A stretch of 64,000 nucleotides of DNA, from contig JAFAZN010000363.1 in the NCBI GenBank assembly GCA_019239775.1, positions 1-64,000 of the forward strand, read 5' to 3'. Origin of the DNA: Chloroflexota bacterium. Its GTDB lineage: Bacteria > Chloroflexota > UBA6077 > CF-72. The translations under genes and the position numbers were made by a program. The notes below the pieces were generated by a model. The model saw only the letters and a program-made list of their open reading frames with translations. It ran no database searches and was not told where the DNA came from. This document shows, one piece after another, positions 1 to 9,106 of this stretch. Within the stretch, counting starts at the first letter, position 1, and every line of letters begins with the position of its first letter.

Positions 1-806
1 TGCGCAACTTCGGCCAGCGGCGGTACTTGCAGGGACACCGTGGCCACGCCGATCACCGCGTCCACGGACGTGACGCCGAGGAGCGCGAGGCTCGCACGCC
101 TCAGGTGACGTTGGGTGCGAAATGCCTCGACCGTGAGCCACAAAACCAAGCCGAAGCCGACGTAGGCCAGCAGTCGGTGGTACAGCTGAACGTCGGCCAA
201 CGGATCGCGGCCGAATGGCAAGATCCCGAGCCCGTTGCAATCGGGGAACACACCGCTGCATGCCCAACCCGCACCGACCGCCTGGACGGCAGCGCCGCTG
301 AGCCCGACCGCAAACAACACGAATGCGGTGACTTCTGCGACTCGCTTGAAGAGGTCGGCCTGAGGCGCATCGACGCGCTGTGCACCGGGCGGGCCGATCA
401 TCCAGGTGCTGGCAGCCCAGGCGCTGCTTCCAAGGACGATTAGGCCGAGGCCGTCCGCGGTCACTTCACCGAGCGTGAGCAGGTCCAGCGTGTTCAGAAC
501 GGCGGCGGCGATGGCGCGGACCGCGTACAGGAGTGGCGCCAACGTGGCCGCGAGCAAGAGGCCTGAATCGAAGCGGCGCGTCAGCCAAGCAGCTGCGCAC
601 ACGGCCGCAACAAGCACGGCAGCCACGACCGTGACGACAGCGTCGACGCTATCGAGCCACGCTATCGCAGGTAGGGCGCGCGCGGCACTGTCGAGCACCA
701 GCGCGAACGCGCACACGAGCGACGCGGCCACCGCCAACGCGCGCAGGGCGACGCGCGGCGTGGCCAGGATGGCGGCGGGCGAACGTGCGGTGACGACGAG
801 CGCCAT
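1..806 (-). CDS. ctaA: Heme A synthase-like protein (CtaA/Cox15), 3'-partial
   Basis: Runs off the left edge, so it lacks its C-terminus and is missing from the ORF track. I translated 268 codons from an ATG five bases after the ctaD stop. The first ~155 residues are hydrophobic (about four membrane segments) and unrecognised. From about residue 160 it resembles CtaA/Cox15: a loop with two Cys ending PDCNG, then LYHRLLAY carrying the likely heme-ligand His, then SLQVPPLAEVA. Family members oxidise heme O to the heme A used by the adjacent oxidases. The long N-terminal stretch before the first recognisable CtaA block is unusual; it could be a diverged repeat or a fusion. Confidence 0.6.
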   Translation of the reverse strand, partial: MALVVTARSPAAILATPRVALRALAVAASLVCAFALVLDSAARALPAIAWLDSVDAVVTVVAAVLVAAVCAAAWLTRRFDSGLLLAATLAPLLYAVRAIAAAVLNTLDLLTLGEVTADGLGLIVLGSSAWAASTWMIGPPGAQRVDAPQADLFKRVAEVTAFVLFAVGLSGAAVQAVGAGWACSGVFPDCNGLGILPFGRDPLADVQLYHRLLAYVGFGLVLWLTVEAFRTQRHLRRASLALLGVTSVDAVIGVATVSLQVPPLAEVA

Positions 807-811
807 AGTCG

Positions 812-2569
812 CTAATGTGTTGGCGCAGCCGTAGGCGGCGCGCCACTCTCCAGTGCGGGCCGGGTCTGGGTGGGTGCGAGCACAGCGAGGCGCAGGTCGC
901 GCAGCGGCCGCTCGGAGCGGATCCGCGGCAGGCTGGCGAAGTTGTACTCAGGCGGCGGCGACGTGGTGAGCCACTCCAGGGTGTTCCCCAGCCAGGGATC
1001 GTTGCCCGCGGCAGGCCCGCTGCGCCACGAGCTCAGCATGTTCCACACGAAGATCAGGACCGAAATACCCATCAGGAACGCGCCGATGGTCTCAACCACG
1101 TTCCAGGTAAGGAAACCAGTATCGACCGGGTAAGTCGCGATGCGGCGCTGCATGCCCATCACGCCCAGGATGTGCATCGGAAAGAACGTCAGGTTGAAGC
1201 CGACGATGAGCAACCAGAAATGCCACGCGGCCACACTCTCGCTATACAGGCGACCTGAGATCTTCGGAAACCAGTAGTACGAGGCGGCGAAGACAGCGAA
1301 CACACTACCGCCGAACAACACGTAATGGATATGCGCGACGATGAAGTACGTGTTGTGCAACTGGTAGTCGACCGGGACGACGGCCGAGTAGACCCCACTC
1401 AAGCCACCGATCACGAACATGGTCAAAAAGCCAACCGAGAACAGCAGCGGCGCCTTGAACTGCAGGTGGCCGCCCCACAGCGTGCCCGCCCAGTTGAAGA
1501 TCTTCACGCCTGTCGGAACGGCAATGAGCATGGTCATCAGCATGAAGAAGGTCTGGCTGATGACGGGTAGGCCGACCGTGAACATGTGGTGGGCCCACAC
1601 CAGGAAGCCAAGAAAGCCGATCGCGGCCGTAGAGTAAGCCACGGCTTTGTAGCCGAAGATCGGCTTGCGACTGAACACTGGCAGCACTTCAGAGATCACA
1701 CCAAAGTACGGCAGGATCATGATGTAGACGGCGGGGTGCGAGTAGAACCAGAAGCCGTGCTGATAGCCAATGACGTCGCCGCCGCCGTTGGGGTCGAAGA
1801 AGTGGGTACCCAGGTGGCGGTCCGCCAGCACCATGAGCAGGGCCGCGGCAAGCGCAGGCGTTGCGATCAATTGAATGAACGACGTGGTCAGGATCGCCCA
1901 CACGAACAGCGGCAGGCGATGCATGGTCATGCCTGGCGTACGCATGTTCAGGATGGTGACCAGGAAGTTCATCGAGCCCAGGATCGAGGAGGTGCCAAGG
2001 ATGATCACGCCGATCAGCCAGAGGCTCTCGCCGAAGGGGCTCTGGCCGTTGGTGCCGATAACGCTGAGAGGCGGATACGATGTCCAACCCGCATCGGCGG
2101 CTCCAGTTACGTACTTGCCGGTCGGGTCTGGGAACCAGAACCCTGAAATGATCAGCAGCCCGGCGGGCACGATCATCCAGAACGACAGGGCGTTGATCTT
2201 GGGAAACGCCACGTCGCGGGCGCCGATCATGAGCGGCACCAGGTAGTTGCCGAGACCGCCGACGCCGAAGGGGATGATGAACAGGAACAGCATCACCGAG
2301 GCGTGGATCGTGAAGATCTGGTTGTAAGTCTCGTCCTGGAATGGCGCCGACTCGGGCAACGCAAGCTGCGTACGCACCATCAGCGCCGCGATCCCGCCGA
2401 TCAGGAAGAAGATGAAGGTCGAAATGATGTACATCAGGCCGATCTTCTTGTGGTCGGTGGTGGTGAGCCAGGCGCCGATGCCTCGTCGCCGCGTGTGAGC
2501 CGGACGTCGTGGGCTGGGCGCGAGCGCGCCTGGCCGCGCAGCGACTGGTGGTGCAGCGGTTATCGCCAT
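812..2569 (-). CDS. ctaD: Cytochrome c oxidase subunit I, A2 type
   Basis: Catalytic subunit of a heme-copper oxidase that reduces O2 to water and pumps protons across the membrane. About 12 membrane segments in 585 aa. Visible ligands are the low-spin heme His in FTIHASVM (residue ~89), the active-site HPAVY His-Tyr pair, the WAHHMF CuB pair and VAHIHY. K-channel motif PTGVKIFNW and the D-channel Asp in GARDVAFP are present. The proton-gate Glu of A1 enzymes (GHPEVY) is replaced: here it is FYSHPAVY, the Tyr-Ser signature of A2-type oxidases. It lies 25 bases downstream of its subunit II and has no subunit III or IV of its own nearby. Confidence 0.97.
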   Translation of the reverse strand: MAITAAPPVAARPGALAPSPRRPAHTRRRGIGAWLTTTDHKKIGLMYIISTFIFFLIGGIAALMVRTQLALPESAPFQDETYNQIFTIHASVMLFLFIIPFGVGGLGNYLVPLMIGARDVAFPKINALSFWMIVPAGLLIISGFWFPDPTGKYVTGAADAGWTSYPPLSVIGTNGQSPFGESLWLIGVIILGTSSILGSMNFLVTILNMRTPGMTMHRLPLFVWAILTTSFIQLIATPALAAALLMVLADRHLGTHFFDPNGGGDVIGYQHGFWFYSHPAVYIMILPYFGVISEVLPVFSRKPIFGYKAVAYSTAAIGFLGFLVWAHHMFTVGLPVISQTFFMLMTMLIAVPTGVKIFNWAGTLWGGHLQFKAPLLFSVGFLTMFVIGGLSGVYSAVVPVDYQLHNTYFIVAHIHYVLFGGSVFAVFAASYYWFPKISGRLYSESVAAWHFWLLIVGFNLTFFPMHILGVMGMQRRIATYPVDTGFLTWNVVETIGAFLMGISVLIFVWNMLSSWRSGPAAGNDPWLGNTLEWLTTSPPPEYNFASLPRIRSERPLRDLRLAVLAPTQTRPALESGAPPTAAPTH

Positions 2570-2594
2570 GGCGTCAGCTGGCTCCCTCCTGTTG

Positions 2595-3770
2595 TCACTT
2601 CAGCGTCTCGAGGTAGGCGACGATGTTGGTCGCCTCCTGGTCGGTCAGCCCGAGGTTCGGCATGATCGTGCCCGGCTTCAGGCCAGGCGGGTTCATGATC
2701 CACGCCTTGAGGTCGTTCGGGCCGTTGTTCGGCACCGCGCCACCCGCGATGCGATTGCGCGAAGCGACGCCGGCCAGGTTGGGGCCGATGGTGCCGTTGG
2801 CGCCTGGGATGTTCGGAATGGTGTGGCAACCACCGCAGCCCTTCTGCTGAATCAACTGAGCGCCTACCGCGGGATCACCGCCACCCGGGGCCGGTTGCGG
2901 CGGGTTGGCGGGTGCTGGCGCGCCTGGCACGGGCGCGGGCGAGACTGCAGGTAGTACAGACGGCTGGACGCCTGGTGAAGCCGCCGGTGCTGGTACCACA
3001 GGTGCCGCTGACGGGCTGGCTGCCGGGTTGGGCACGGGCGCCGCCGGCGCGGCCGCGCCGGATTGCTGTTGTTGGAGCCAGGTCTGGAAATCGGCGGGCG
3101 CCTGGGTGGTGACGCGGAACAACATGCCGCTGTGGCCTGCGCCGCACAGCATGGCGCAGACGCCGCGGAATTCGCCCACCTGGTTGGCCGTGAAGGTTAT
3201 GTGGTTGATGCGGCCGGGGTTCGCATCGATCTGACCGAACAGGTCGGGTACCCAAAAGCCGTGGATCACGTCGACTGCGGTCACGTCGAAGACGATTTGC
3301 TGGCCGGTGGGCAGGTGCAGGTCGTTGGTGGTTTTGACGCCGGAGTTGCCGTAGCCGAACTCCCACGAGAACTGTCGGCCGGTGACGGAGATGTGCATGA
3401 GGTTGGGATCGGTGGGAATCTGGCTCAGCTCACCGAGGCGCGTGACGGTGATGCCAAACAGGCCAATGAGGATCAGCGCGGGCACGGTGGCCCACATCAC
3501 TTCCAGGCGCGTATTGCCGTGGATCTGCGGCGGCTCCTGGGTTGGTAGCGGTGTTCTTCTTCTGAATCGCAGGCTGGAGTAGATCAGCAGGCCTTCGACC
3601 AGGATGAACACGATCGTCGCCAGGACCAGCGTGAACCAGAACAGCTGGCTGATCTGTTCGGCGCCGTCAGACGAAGGCGCGACCGGCCAGGGCTGGGCGG
3701 CGGCAGGCGAGGGGAGGGAGAGCGCTGCGAAAGCCAGCGGGACGGCGAGCAGCAGTCGACGCATCAACAA
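2595..3770 (-). CDS. ctaC: Cytochrome c oxidase subunit II fused to cytochrome c (caa3 type)
   Basis: Accepts electrons through a CuA centre and passes them to subunit I. Layout: Sec signal peptide ending AAAQ (a second in-frame Met two codons in is an alternative start), two membrane helices, a cupredoxin domain with CuA ligands in CAMLCGAGHSGM, a ~65-residue Pro/Ala-rich linker, then a class I cytochrome c with CGGCH and distal Met in IMPNLG. The fused heme domain defines caa3 oxidases. In CxExC of typical CuA sites the middle Glu is Met here. First gene of the A2 operon; promoter not identified. Confidence 0.96.
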   Translation of the reverse strand: MLMRRLLLAVPLAFAALSLPSPAAAQPWPVAPSSDGAEQISQLFWFTLVLATIVFILVEGLLIYSSLRFRRRTPLPTQEPPQIHGNTRLEVMWATVPALILIGLFGITVTRLGELSQIPTDPNLMHISVTGRQFSWEFGYGNSGVKTTNDLHLPTGQQIVFDVTAVDVIHGFWVPDLFGQIDANPGRINHITFTANQVGEFRGVCAMLCGAGHSGMLFRVTTQAPADFQTWLQQQQSGAAAPAAPVPNPAASPSAAPVVPAPAASPGVQPSVLPAVSPAPVPGAPAPANPPQPAPGGGDPAVGAQLIQQKGCGGCHTIPNIPGANGTIGPNLAGVASRNRIAGGAVPNNGPNDLKAWIMNPPGLKPGTIMPNLGLTDQEATNIVAYLETLK

Positions 3771-3937
3771 ACGCTACTCATCATGATAGCCATAGGCCCG
3801 CATCGTGCGGAGCCCACACCGCGGTGAACGCCGCACAGGGTCCGTGGGATGACTCTCCGCAGGGTGGCACTCCGTGGGCAACACTCCCGTGAGAGTCCAC
3901 CCCTCTGAGGAGTAGACTCGTCCGGTAGGGCGGCGTC

Positions 3938-4246
3938 ATGGAGAACAAGGGCGCGTTACTCACCGTCGCGATTCCGCTGGTTGCCTTCAAGATCTGGTTC
4001 GCAATCTTGCTGCTGATGTACGCGCCGACGCGCGACACGATGGTCTGGATCGCGGCCACGCACTGGACGCTGCTGATCGTGTTCGGCTTCATGATCGCGG
4101 CCGCCATCCCTGCGTACAGACTGCTGAAGGGTCGCCTCAAGCGCGGCCGCCTCCGCCGAGCCGAATTCATGGTCGAACCCGAGCCGAAGGTGGCTCAGTG
4201 CTCGGCCCTGTGGGAAACCGTGTCGCGACTCGAGGGCGGCGACTGA
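3938..4246 (+). CDS. Small two-helix membrane protein, unknown function
   Basis: 102 aa. Two clear hydrophobic helices (about residues 7-27 and 38-59) are followed by a strongly basic RLLKGRLKRGRLRR segment, so the C-terminal tail probably faces the cytoplasm. It stands alone on the plus strand between the two oxidase operons, and its last 52 bases overlap the 3' end of the opposing gene. A G-rich segment ~8 bases upstream of the ATG could act as a ribosome site. I do not recognise the family. Position suggests, but does not show, a link to oxidase biogenesis. The hydrophobic pattern argues for a real gene; the C-terminal part could be shadow of the opposite strand. Confidence 0.55.
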   Translation: MENKGALLTVAIPLVAFKIWFAILLLMYAPTRDTMVWIAATHWTLLIVFGFMIAAAIPAYRLLKGRLKRGRLRRAEFMVEPEPKVAQCSALWETVSRLEGGD

Positions 4247-5280
4247 TCCGACTCAGGCCGGGTCGCCAACCAGAGCGCCCCAAAGCCGATGATGAAGATG
4301 CCGCAGACCGCTGCCAAGACCGCCTTGGCGATCGTGATCGGTCCGATCTCGAATTCGCTTTTGCCAAGTTGCAGAAGACTTGTTCCTAACGTTGAGATGA
4401 TCGCGGCGATCACCACAATCAACGCAGGCGGAATCAGAAACGGCAGCACTTTGTACTGAAATGGATCCGGCCCCGAAGCCAGCTCAGCGGCATCGGGCGG
4501 GGTCTGCGGCAGACCTGCAAAGGAGCCAACAATGCCACCCACCGCACCGCCAGCGAGGATGCCGCCGACGGCCAAAGCAGCCTGCCAGCCGCCAAAGTCC
4601 ACGTTGGGTAAGACTGGCGGCAACACGATCGCCAAGCCAGCGCCCACCAGCGCCCCAACGATAGCCCCGACCACGATTCCGGCCGCGCCGAAGTCCTCAG
4701 AATGCGCAACCGCCACCGCCTGCAACGGCTCGTCGTGGGTTAGGTCGGAAGCGATGGCCGCGTCGTCGGAAGACGTGTCGTAGAGCTGGCCCAGCGTGAA
4801 ACCGTAGATGAGGTGCAAGACCAGGTTCCCGAGCGGCACCAGCGGCCCAGCCGACAGAGCCCAACCGAGCATGTTGACCATCGCCGCGGGCAAGAGCACC
4901 AGCAACGACACCAACCATGGCAGCAGCGCGAAGCGCACGCCGCGTTCCCAACCCGGCCCGCGTCCGATCCACCAACTGAGGCCTCGGTTCCACTCGATAA
5001 ACCGTGCGTAGAGCAACGCCCAGACAATGCCGAGCACCACGTGAATCGCCAGGGCGTAGGCCGGGCGGCCGCTGCTGAAGCCGACGACTTCGTTATGAGT
5101 GAGCTGCCAGAGCCATTGCCGTAGCACGTCACCCTGCGAGTCTGCGGCGCCGTTCGCGAGCACGTAGGCGATCATCAACGCCGCCGTCGAGGTACCGATT
5201 GCAACGAACCCGGCGATGATGGCATCCGACAACCAGCGCTCACGAACGCGCGTGCGACGCTCGAGCGTTGCTTCAGTCAT
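4195..5280 (-). CDS. Polytopic membrane protein, unknown function, last gene of A1 oxidase operon
   Basis: 361 aa with about eight predicted membrane helices. The fifth and sixth are glycine/alanine-rich (GAIVGALVGAGLAIVLPP, GGILAGGAVGGIVGSFAG), typical of tightly packed helices. The N-terminus is short and charged and the C-terminus cytoplasmic-looking (ESDQSPPSS). The start codon directly abuts the ctaG stop, so it is co-transcribed with the A1 oxidase genes. No metal-binding or catalytic motif is visible. An assembly or accessory role is inferred from position only. Confidence 0.8.
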   Translation of the reverse strand: MTEATLERRTRVRERWLSDAIIAGFVAIGTSTAALMIAYVLANGAADSQGDVLRQWLWQLTHNEVVGFSSGRPAYALAIHVVLGIVWALLYARFIEWNRGLSWWIGRGPGWERGVRFALLPWLVSLLVLLPAAMVNMLGWALSAGPLVPLGNLVLHLIYGFTLGQLYDTSSDDAAIASDLTHDEPLQAVAVAHSEDFGAAGIVVGAIVGALVGAGLAIVLPPVLPNVDFGGWQAALAVGGILAGGAVGGIVGSFAGLPQTPPDAAELASGPDPFQYKVLPFLIPPALIVVIAAIISTLGTSLLQLGKSEFEIGPITIAKAVLAAVCGIFIIGFGALWLATRPESDQSPPSSRDTVSHRAEH

Positions 5281-6105
5281 CTATCTACTGGCTACCCCCT
5301 GTGTCACGCCCGGGCGCCGGTTCGCCGCTTCTTCGCGCGCGGCCCAGGCAAAGAACACCACACCCGTGGCGATCAGAAAATACACGCCACCGCCGACCCA
5401 CATGATCAGGCCGCCAAGCTGCTGATCTTCGAGCGCGCCCAATGCCGTCAGGCGTGGCGCCAGCTCATAGGTGATGTACAGCGGTGCGGATGCCATCGCG
5501 AGCAGCGCGCCGACCAACGATGCCGGAATCGTCTGCAGGAACAGATACAGCACCTGGCCCAGAGCCGGATACGGTACCGAGATCTCAGGCACCGGACTCA
5601 GTACGGGCATCCACATCAGCATAGCCGTCAATACGAATACCACGTGTTCGGCGGCATGCAATGGCTCGCTGGCGAGCGTGAGTTCGTAGAAGACCGGGAT
5701 GTGCGCGAAGGCGAAGATCAGGTTGAATCCGAAGAACGCGACGAGCGGGTGACGCGCCCAGCGCACGAAGCCTGCGAGGCGGGTGGCGGCGAGCAATTCG
5801 CGCAGCAACCAGGCTGGCATGCCGCCCAGCAGCAGCGGCGCGACACCGAGGATCAACAGCAGATGCTGCAGCATGTGCGCGGTGAACAGGTACTTGTCGC
5901 CGATCGTGTCGAGAGGACTTGCCAACGCCACGAGGGCGAGCGCCACGCCGCCGTAGAACGCAATCTGCTTCGGTGTCGAGACAGGCGTTGCAGCCACAAA
6001 CTTGTCCCTGTACGTCTGAGTGCACAGCCAGTACAGCGCCGCGACAGCAATTGCACCAGCCACCACACTCGGGGAGGGGCTGAATAACGCGAGGGTGGGT
6101 TCCAC
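5281..6105 (-). CDS. ctaG: Cytochrome c oxidase assembly factor CtaG (caa3 type)
   Basis: 274 aa, about seven membrane helices. Matches the caa3_CtaG family by SPLDTIGDKYLFTAHMLQHLL near residues 65-85 and the following PLLLGGMPAWLLR. Known family members are needed for maturation of caa3 oxidase, probably copper delivery. The conserved His residues in FTAHMLQH and later FAFAHIP and HAAEH are candidate metal ligands. It follows ctaF by about 25 bases in the A1 oxidase operon and abuts the unknown membrane protein downstream. Confidence 0.93.
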   Translation of the reverse strand: MEPTLALFSPSPSVVAGAIAVAALYWLCTQTYRDKFVAATPVSTPKQIAFYGGVALALVALASPLDTIGDKYLFTAHMLQHLLLILGVAPLLLGGMPAWLLRELLAATRLAGFVRWARHPLVAFFGFNLIFAFAHIPVFYELTLASEPLHAAEHVVFVLTAMLMWMPVLSPVPEISVPYPALGQVLYLFLQTIPASLVGALLAMASAPLYITYELAPRLTALGALEDQQLGGLIMWVGGGVYFLIATGVVFFAWAAREEAANRRPGVTQGVASR

Positions 6106-6128
6106 GGTGTGGAGGGGCCTGGCGACCC

Positions 6129-6473
6129 CTAGGCGAGGTGGTGGGGTAGTGGGTACTGGCCAAACAGGAACATCAACGCGGTGATGATGGAGCCGCCCAC
6201 CATCAGGCCGAAGCCGAACACGCCGAGGAACAACGGGTGATCGAACTTCAAATGCATATAGAAACCAACCACCATCACGAACTTCGAGGCGGACAGGACG
6301 AGCAGCAGCGGAACGAGAAAGGCGCGCACCGACTCCTGGGTGTAGAAGAAGACCTCGGCGACCGTGATGATCGCCAGGATCACGCCAACAATGGTGTAGG
6401 TCTTTGCGCCTGGATGCGCGTGCTCAACCGCGTGTTCTTCGGCGTGGCCGTGGCCGTGATCAATCGTTGCCAT
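6129..6473 (-). CDS. ctaF: Cytochrome c oxidase subunit IV (prokaryotic type)
   Basis: 114 aa. A His-rich N-terminus (HGHGHAEEHAVEHAH) is followed by three membrane helices with the family pattern FVMVVGFYMHLKFDHPLF. Subunit IV is a small non-catalytic subunit that stabilises the oxidase. Its ATG overlaps the ctaE stop by one base (TGATG), indicating translational coupling. The His-rich tail is longer than usual and might bind metal; that is inference. Confidence 0.93.
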   Translation of the reverse strand: MATIDHGHGHAEEHAVEHAHPGAKTYTIVGVILAIITVAEVFFYTQESVRAFLVPLLLVLSASKFVMVVGFYMHLKFDHPLFLGVFGFGLMVGGSIITALMFLFGQYPLPHHLA

Positions 6474-7123
6474 CAGTCAGGTATGAGATACACGAGCGTG
6501 AAGATCAGGATCCACACGATGTCGACGAAGTGCCAGTAGAGGCCGGCGATCTCCACGAGCAACGAGTGTTCCTGATGCAACTTGCCTCTGAACGAGTGCG
6601 TAACCAGCGAACCAAGCCAGAACACGCCGATCGCCACGTGCGTCCCGTGGAAGCCTGTCAGTGTGAAAAAGGTCGACCCGAACAGGTTGCGGCTCAAGGT
6701 CAAACCGTCGTGATAGAAAGTGGTGAACTCGTAGAACTGGCCGCCGAGGAAGACGCAACCGAGTAGGGCGGTGGCTGAGAGCCACACCCGCATGCGGCGC
6801 TCTTCGCCACGCTGAATAGAGGCCAGCGCGAGCACCATCGTCAAACTGCTCAGCAGCAGGACGAACGCGCTAACCGACGTGTACGGCACGTCGAAGGTCT
6901 CGCGCGGTAGCGGTCCGTCGATACTGCGGTTCTTGTAGACCATGTAGGTCGCGATTAGCGTGCCAAAGAACATGCAGTCCGACGCGAGGAACGCCCACAT
7001 CAACAACTTCCGGTTGTCGAGCCCCGTGCTGGTGTGCGGGTGTTCCAGGACCAGCGGCGCGCCAGCCGTTGCTGGCGGCGCGGCGCCTGTATCGACGATG
7101 ACCGGGACAGCGGTATGCGCCAT
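6473..7123 (-). CDS. ctaE: Cytochrome c oxidase subunit III
   Basis: I start it at MAHTAVPV (216 aa), whose ATG overlaps the ctaD stop by one base. The longer ORF-track version adds 47 residues read from the ctaD coding region in another frame and looks artefactual. Five membrane helices. Family motifs are KLLMWAFLASDCMFFGTL near residue 37, FYHDGLTLSRNLFGSTFFTLTG and the final AGLYWHFVDIVWILIF. Subunit III binds no metals but protects subunit I from turnover inactivation. Only the A1 cluster carries this subunit; the A2 cluster lacks it. Confidence 0.96.
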   Translation of the reverse strand: MAHTAVPVIVDTGAAPPATAGAPLVLEHPHTSTGLDNRKLLMWAFLASDCMFFGTLIATYMVYKNRSIDGPLPRETFDVPYTSVSAFVLLLSSLTMVLALASIQRGEERRMRVWLSATALLGCVFLGGQFYEFTTFYHDGLTLSRNLFGSTFFTLTGFHGTHVAIGVFWLGSLVTHSFRGKLHQEHSLLVEIAGLYWHFVDIVWILIFTLVYLIPD

Positions 7124-9063
7124 TACGCTGGCTCGAACGACCAGCCGTAGATGCTGCCGATCAGCAGCATCAGGCCAAGGATTGCGAAGATCGGAATCGT
7201 CACCGGACCAAACGAATCGGCAAACAGCAGGCCGCTGGCCATCGTCGCCAGTCCGACCGCGCACAGCAGCGGCCAGAACGATGGCGACGGCATGTGGATG
7301 ACCGGCGGTGCAGCATCGGGCGCCGCGACCGCGACAACGTCGTGCGCGGTTTCCGTCGCGTGACCAGGCCCGCCAGCCAGCGGCTCAACCTCGATCGGAT
7401 CGAGGTGCATGCGTTCCGGATGTTTCATGGCCCACCACGCGTCGCGCGAGTGCACCGTCGGGATACGCGCAAAGTTGTAAATGGGCGGGGGTGACGGGAT
7501 CGACCACTCGAGGGTGGCGCCATCCCACGGATCGTCGGGCGCGATCTCGCCGAAGCGCAAGCTGGTGAACAGATTGATCACGAACAGCAGAACTGAGAAG
7601 CCCAGACCGATCGCACCAATTGTCGAGAGCTGGTTCAGCTGGGTCACACCCAGGTCGGGACCATAGGTGTAGACGCGGCGCGGCATGCCCAGCAGCCCCG
7701 TCCAGTGCATCGGCATGAACGTGACGTTGAAGAAGATGAGGAATGTCCAGAAGTTCCATTGGCCAAGCGTCTCATTCGGCATGCGACCGCTCATCTTGGG
7801 GAACCAGTAATAGACGCCCGCGAAGAGCGCCATGATGCTGCCGCCAATCAACACGTAGTGGATGTGGGCAACGATGAAGTAGGTGTCGTGCTGGATGAGA
7901 TCAGCCGGTGGCGACGCGTGCATGATGCCGGTCACGCCACCAATGATGAACATGCTGATGAAGCCGACCGCGAACAGCATTGGTGTCTTGAAGCTGACCG
8001 ACCCTTTGAACATCGTGCCGATCCAGTTGAAGATCTTCACGCCGGTGGGCACGGCGATCAGCATCGTGCTGGAGGCAAACACCGCGTCGGCGATCGCGCC
8101 GAGGCCGACCGCGAACATGTGGTGCGCCCATACGCCAAAGGCAAGGAAGGCGATTGCGATACCCGAGTAGACCATTACGGCGTAGCCAAACAGCGGCTTG
8201 CGCGAGAACACCGGGATGATCTCGGAGACGATGCCCATGGCGGGCAAGATCAGGATGTACACCTCAGGATGGCCAAACACCCAGAAGAGGTGCTGCCACA
8301 GGACAGGGTCGCCACCATGGGGCACGCTGTAGAAGTTGGTGTCGAAGAAGCGGTCGAACATCAGCAGGATGAGTCCGACCGTGATCGACGGGAAGGCCAG
8401 CAGCAGGAGCACCATCGTGATGAGCGACATCCAGCAGAAAATGGGCAGCCGCATGAAGCCCAAGCCCGGCGCGCGCATGTTGACGATGGTTACGAAGAAG
8501 TTCAGGGCCGCGGCGATCGACGCGACGCCAAGGACCTGTAGGCCGAGCATCCAGAAGTCGATGCCAGGGCCGGGTGAGTATGTTCGGGTGGTCAGATTGG
8601 CATAGCCGAACCAGCCTGCGTCAGGCGCACCGCCGAGCAGAAAACTGATGTTCAGCATGATGCCGCCCAGGATGAACGCCCAGTAGCTGAAGGCGTTCAG
8701 GCGTGGGAAAGCCACGTCTCGGGCGCCAATCTGCAGCGGAATGATGAAGTTGAAGAACGAGGCACCCAGGGGCATGATCGCCAGGAAGATCATGGTCGTG
8801 GCGTGCATCGTGAATAGCGAGTTGAACATCTGGGCGCTGACCAGGTTGTTCTCGGGCGTCCAGAGCTGCAGGCGGATAACGAGCGCTTCGAGGCCGCCGA
8901 TCACGAAAAACGCGCCAGCTGAGACGCCGTACAGGATGCCGATGCGTTTGTGGTCGACGGTAGTCAGCCAGCTCCACAGGCCCTTGTAGGCGGGGTCTGC
9001 CAGTGTTGGCGGGGCGACGACCATTCCGCCAACGCGCGGCAGCGGTGCGCTAACTACGGCCAT
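7123..9063 (-). CDS. ctaD: Cytochrome c oxidase subunit I, A1 type
   Basis: 646 aa catalytic subunit. All ligands are visible: His in LFTMHATTM, the GHPEVYI motif with the proton-gate Glu and His-Tyr pair, WAHHMF, and IVAHIHYVL. K-channel PTGVKIFNW and D-channel GARDVAFP are present. Compared with the A2 copy it has a ~60-residue longer C-terminus containing two further predicted membrane helices (WPLLCAVGLATMASGLLF and IPIFAILGLMLLIGSIYGW) after a Pro/Ala linker. This resembles proteins where a piece of subunit III or IV is appended. It sits between its subunit II and III genes. Confidence 0.97.
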   Translation of the reverse strand: MAVVSAPLPRVGGMVVAPPTLADPAYKGLWSWLTTVDHKRIGILYGVSAGAFFVIGGLEALVIRLQLWTPENNLVSAQMFNSLFTMHATTMIFLAIMPLGASFFNFIIPLQIGARDVAFPRLNAFSYWAFILGGIMLNISFLLGGAPDAGWFGYANLTTRTYSPGPGIDFWMLGLQVLGVASIAAALNFFVTIVNMRAPGLGFMRLPIFCWMSLITMVLLLLAFPSITVGLILLMFDRFFDTNFYSVPHGGDPVLWQHLFWVFGHPEVYILILPAMGIVSEIIPVFSRKPLFGYAVMVYSGIAIAFLAFGVWAHHMFAVGLGAIADAVFASSTMLIAVPTGVKIFNWIGTMFKGSVSFKTPMLFAVGFISMFIIGGVTGIMHASPPADLIQHDTYFIVAHIHYVLIGGSIMALFAGVYYWFPKMSGRMPNETLGQWNFWTFLIFFNVTFMPMHWTGLLGMPRRVYTYGPDLGVTQLNQLSTIGAIGLGFSVLLFVINLFTSLRFGEIAPDDPWDGATLEWSIPSPPPIYNFARIPTVHSRDAWWAMKHPERMHLDPIEVEPLAGGPGHATETAHDVVAVAAPDAAPPVIHMPSPSFWPLLCAVGLATMASGLLFADSFGPVTIPIFAILGLMLLIGSIYGWSFEPA

Positions 9064-9106
9064 ATGCGCTCGAGCTCCTTCCTGGCGGGCGATCGTCCGT
9101 ACATGT

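Noticed and set aside
1-840. Plus-strand ORFs 27-443 and 406-834
   Set aside because: Antisense to the ctaA-like frame, which has membrane helices and family motifs; the plus-strand products are Ala/Arg/Thr noise.
3845-3900. Imperfect repeats ACTCyCCG / ACTCCGTG / ACTCCCGTG between the oxidase operons
   Set aside because: Too short and irregular to call an operator; recorded only as a possible control region.
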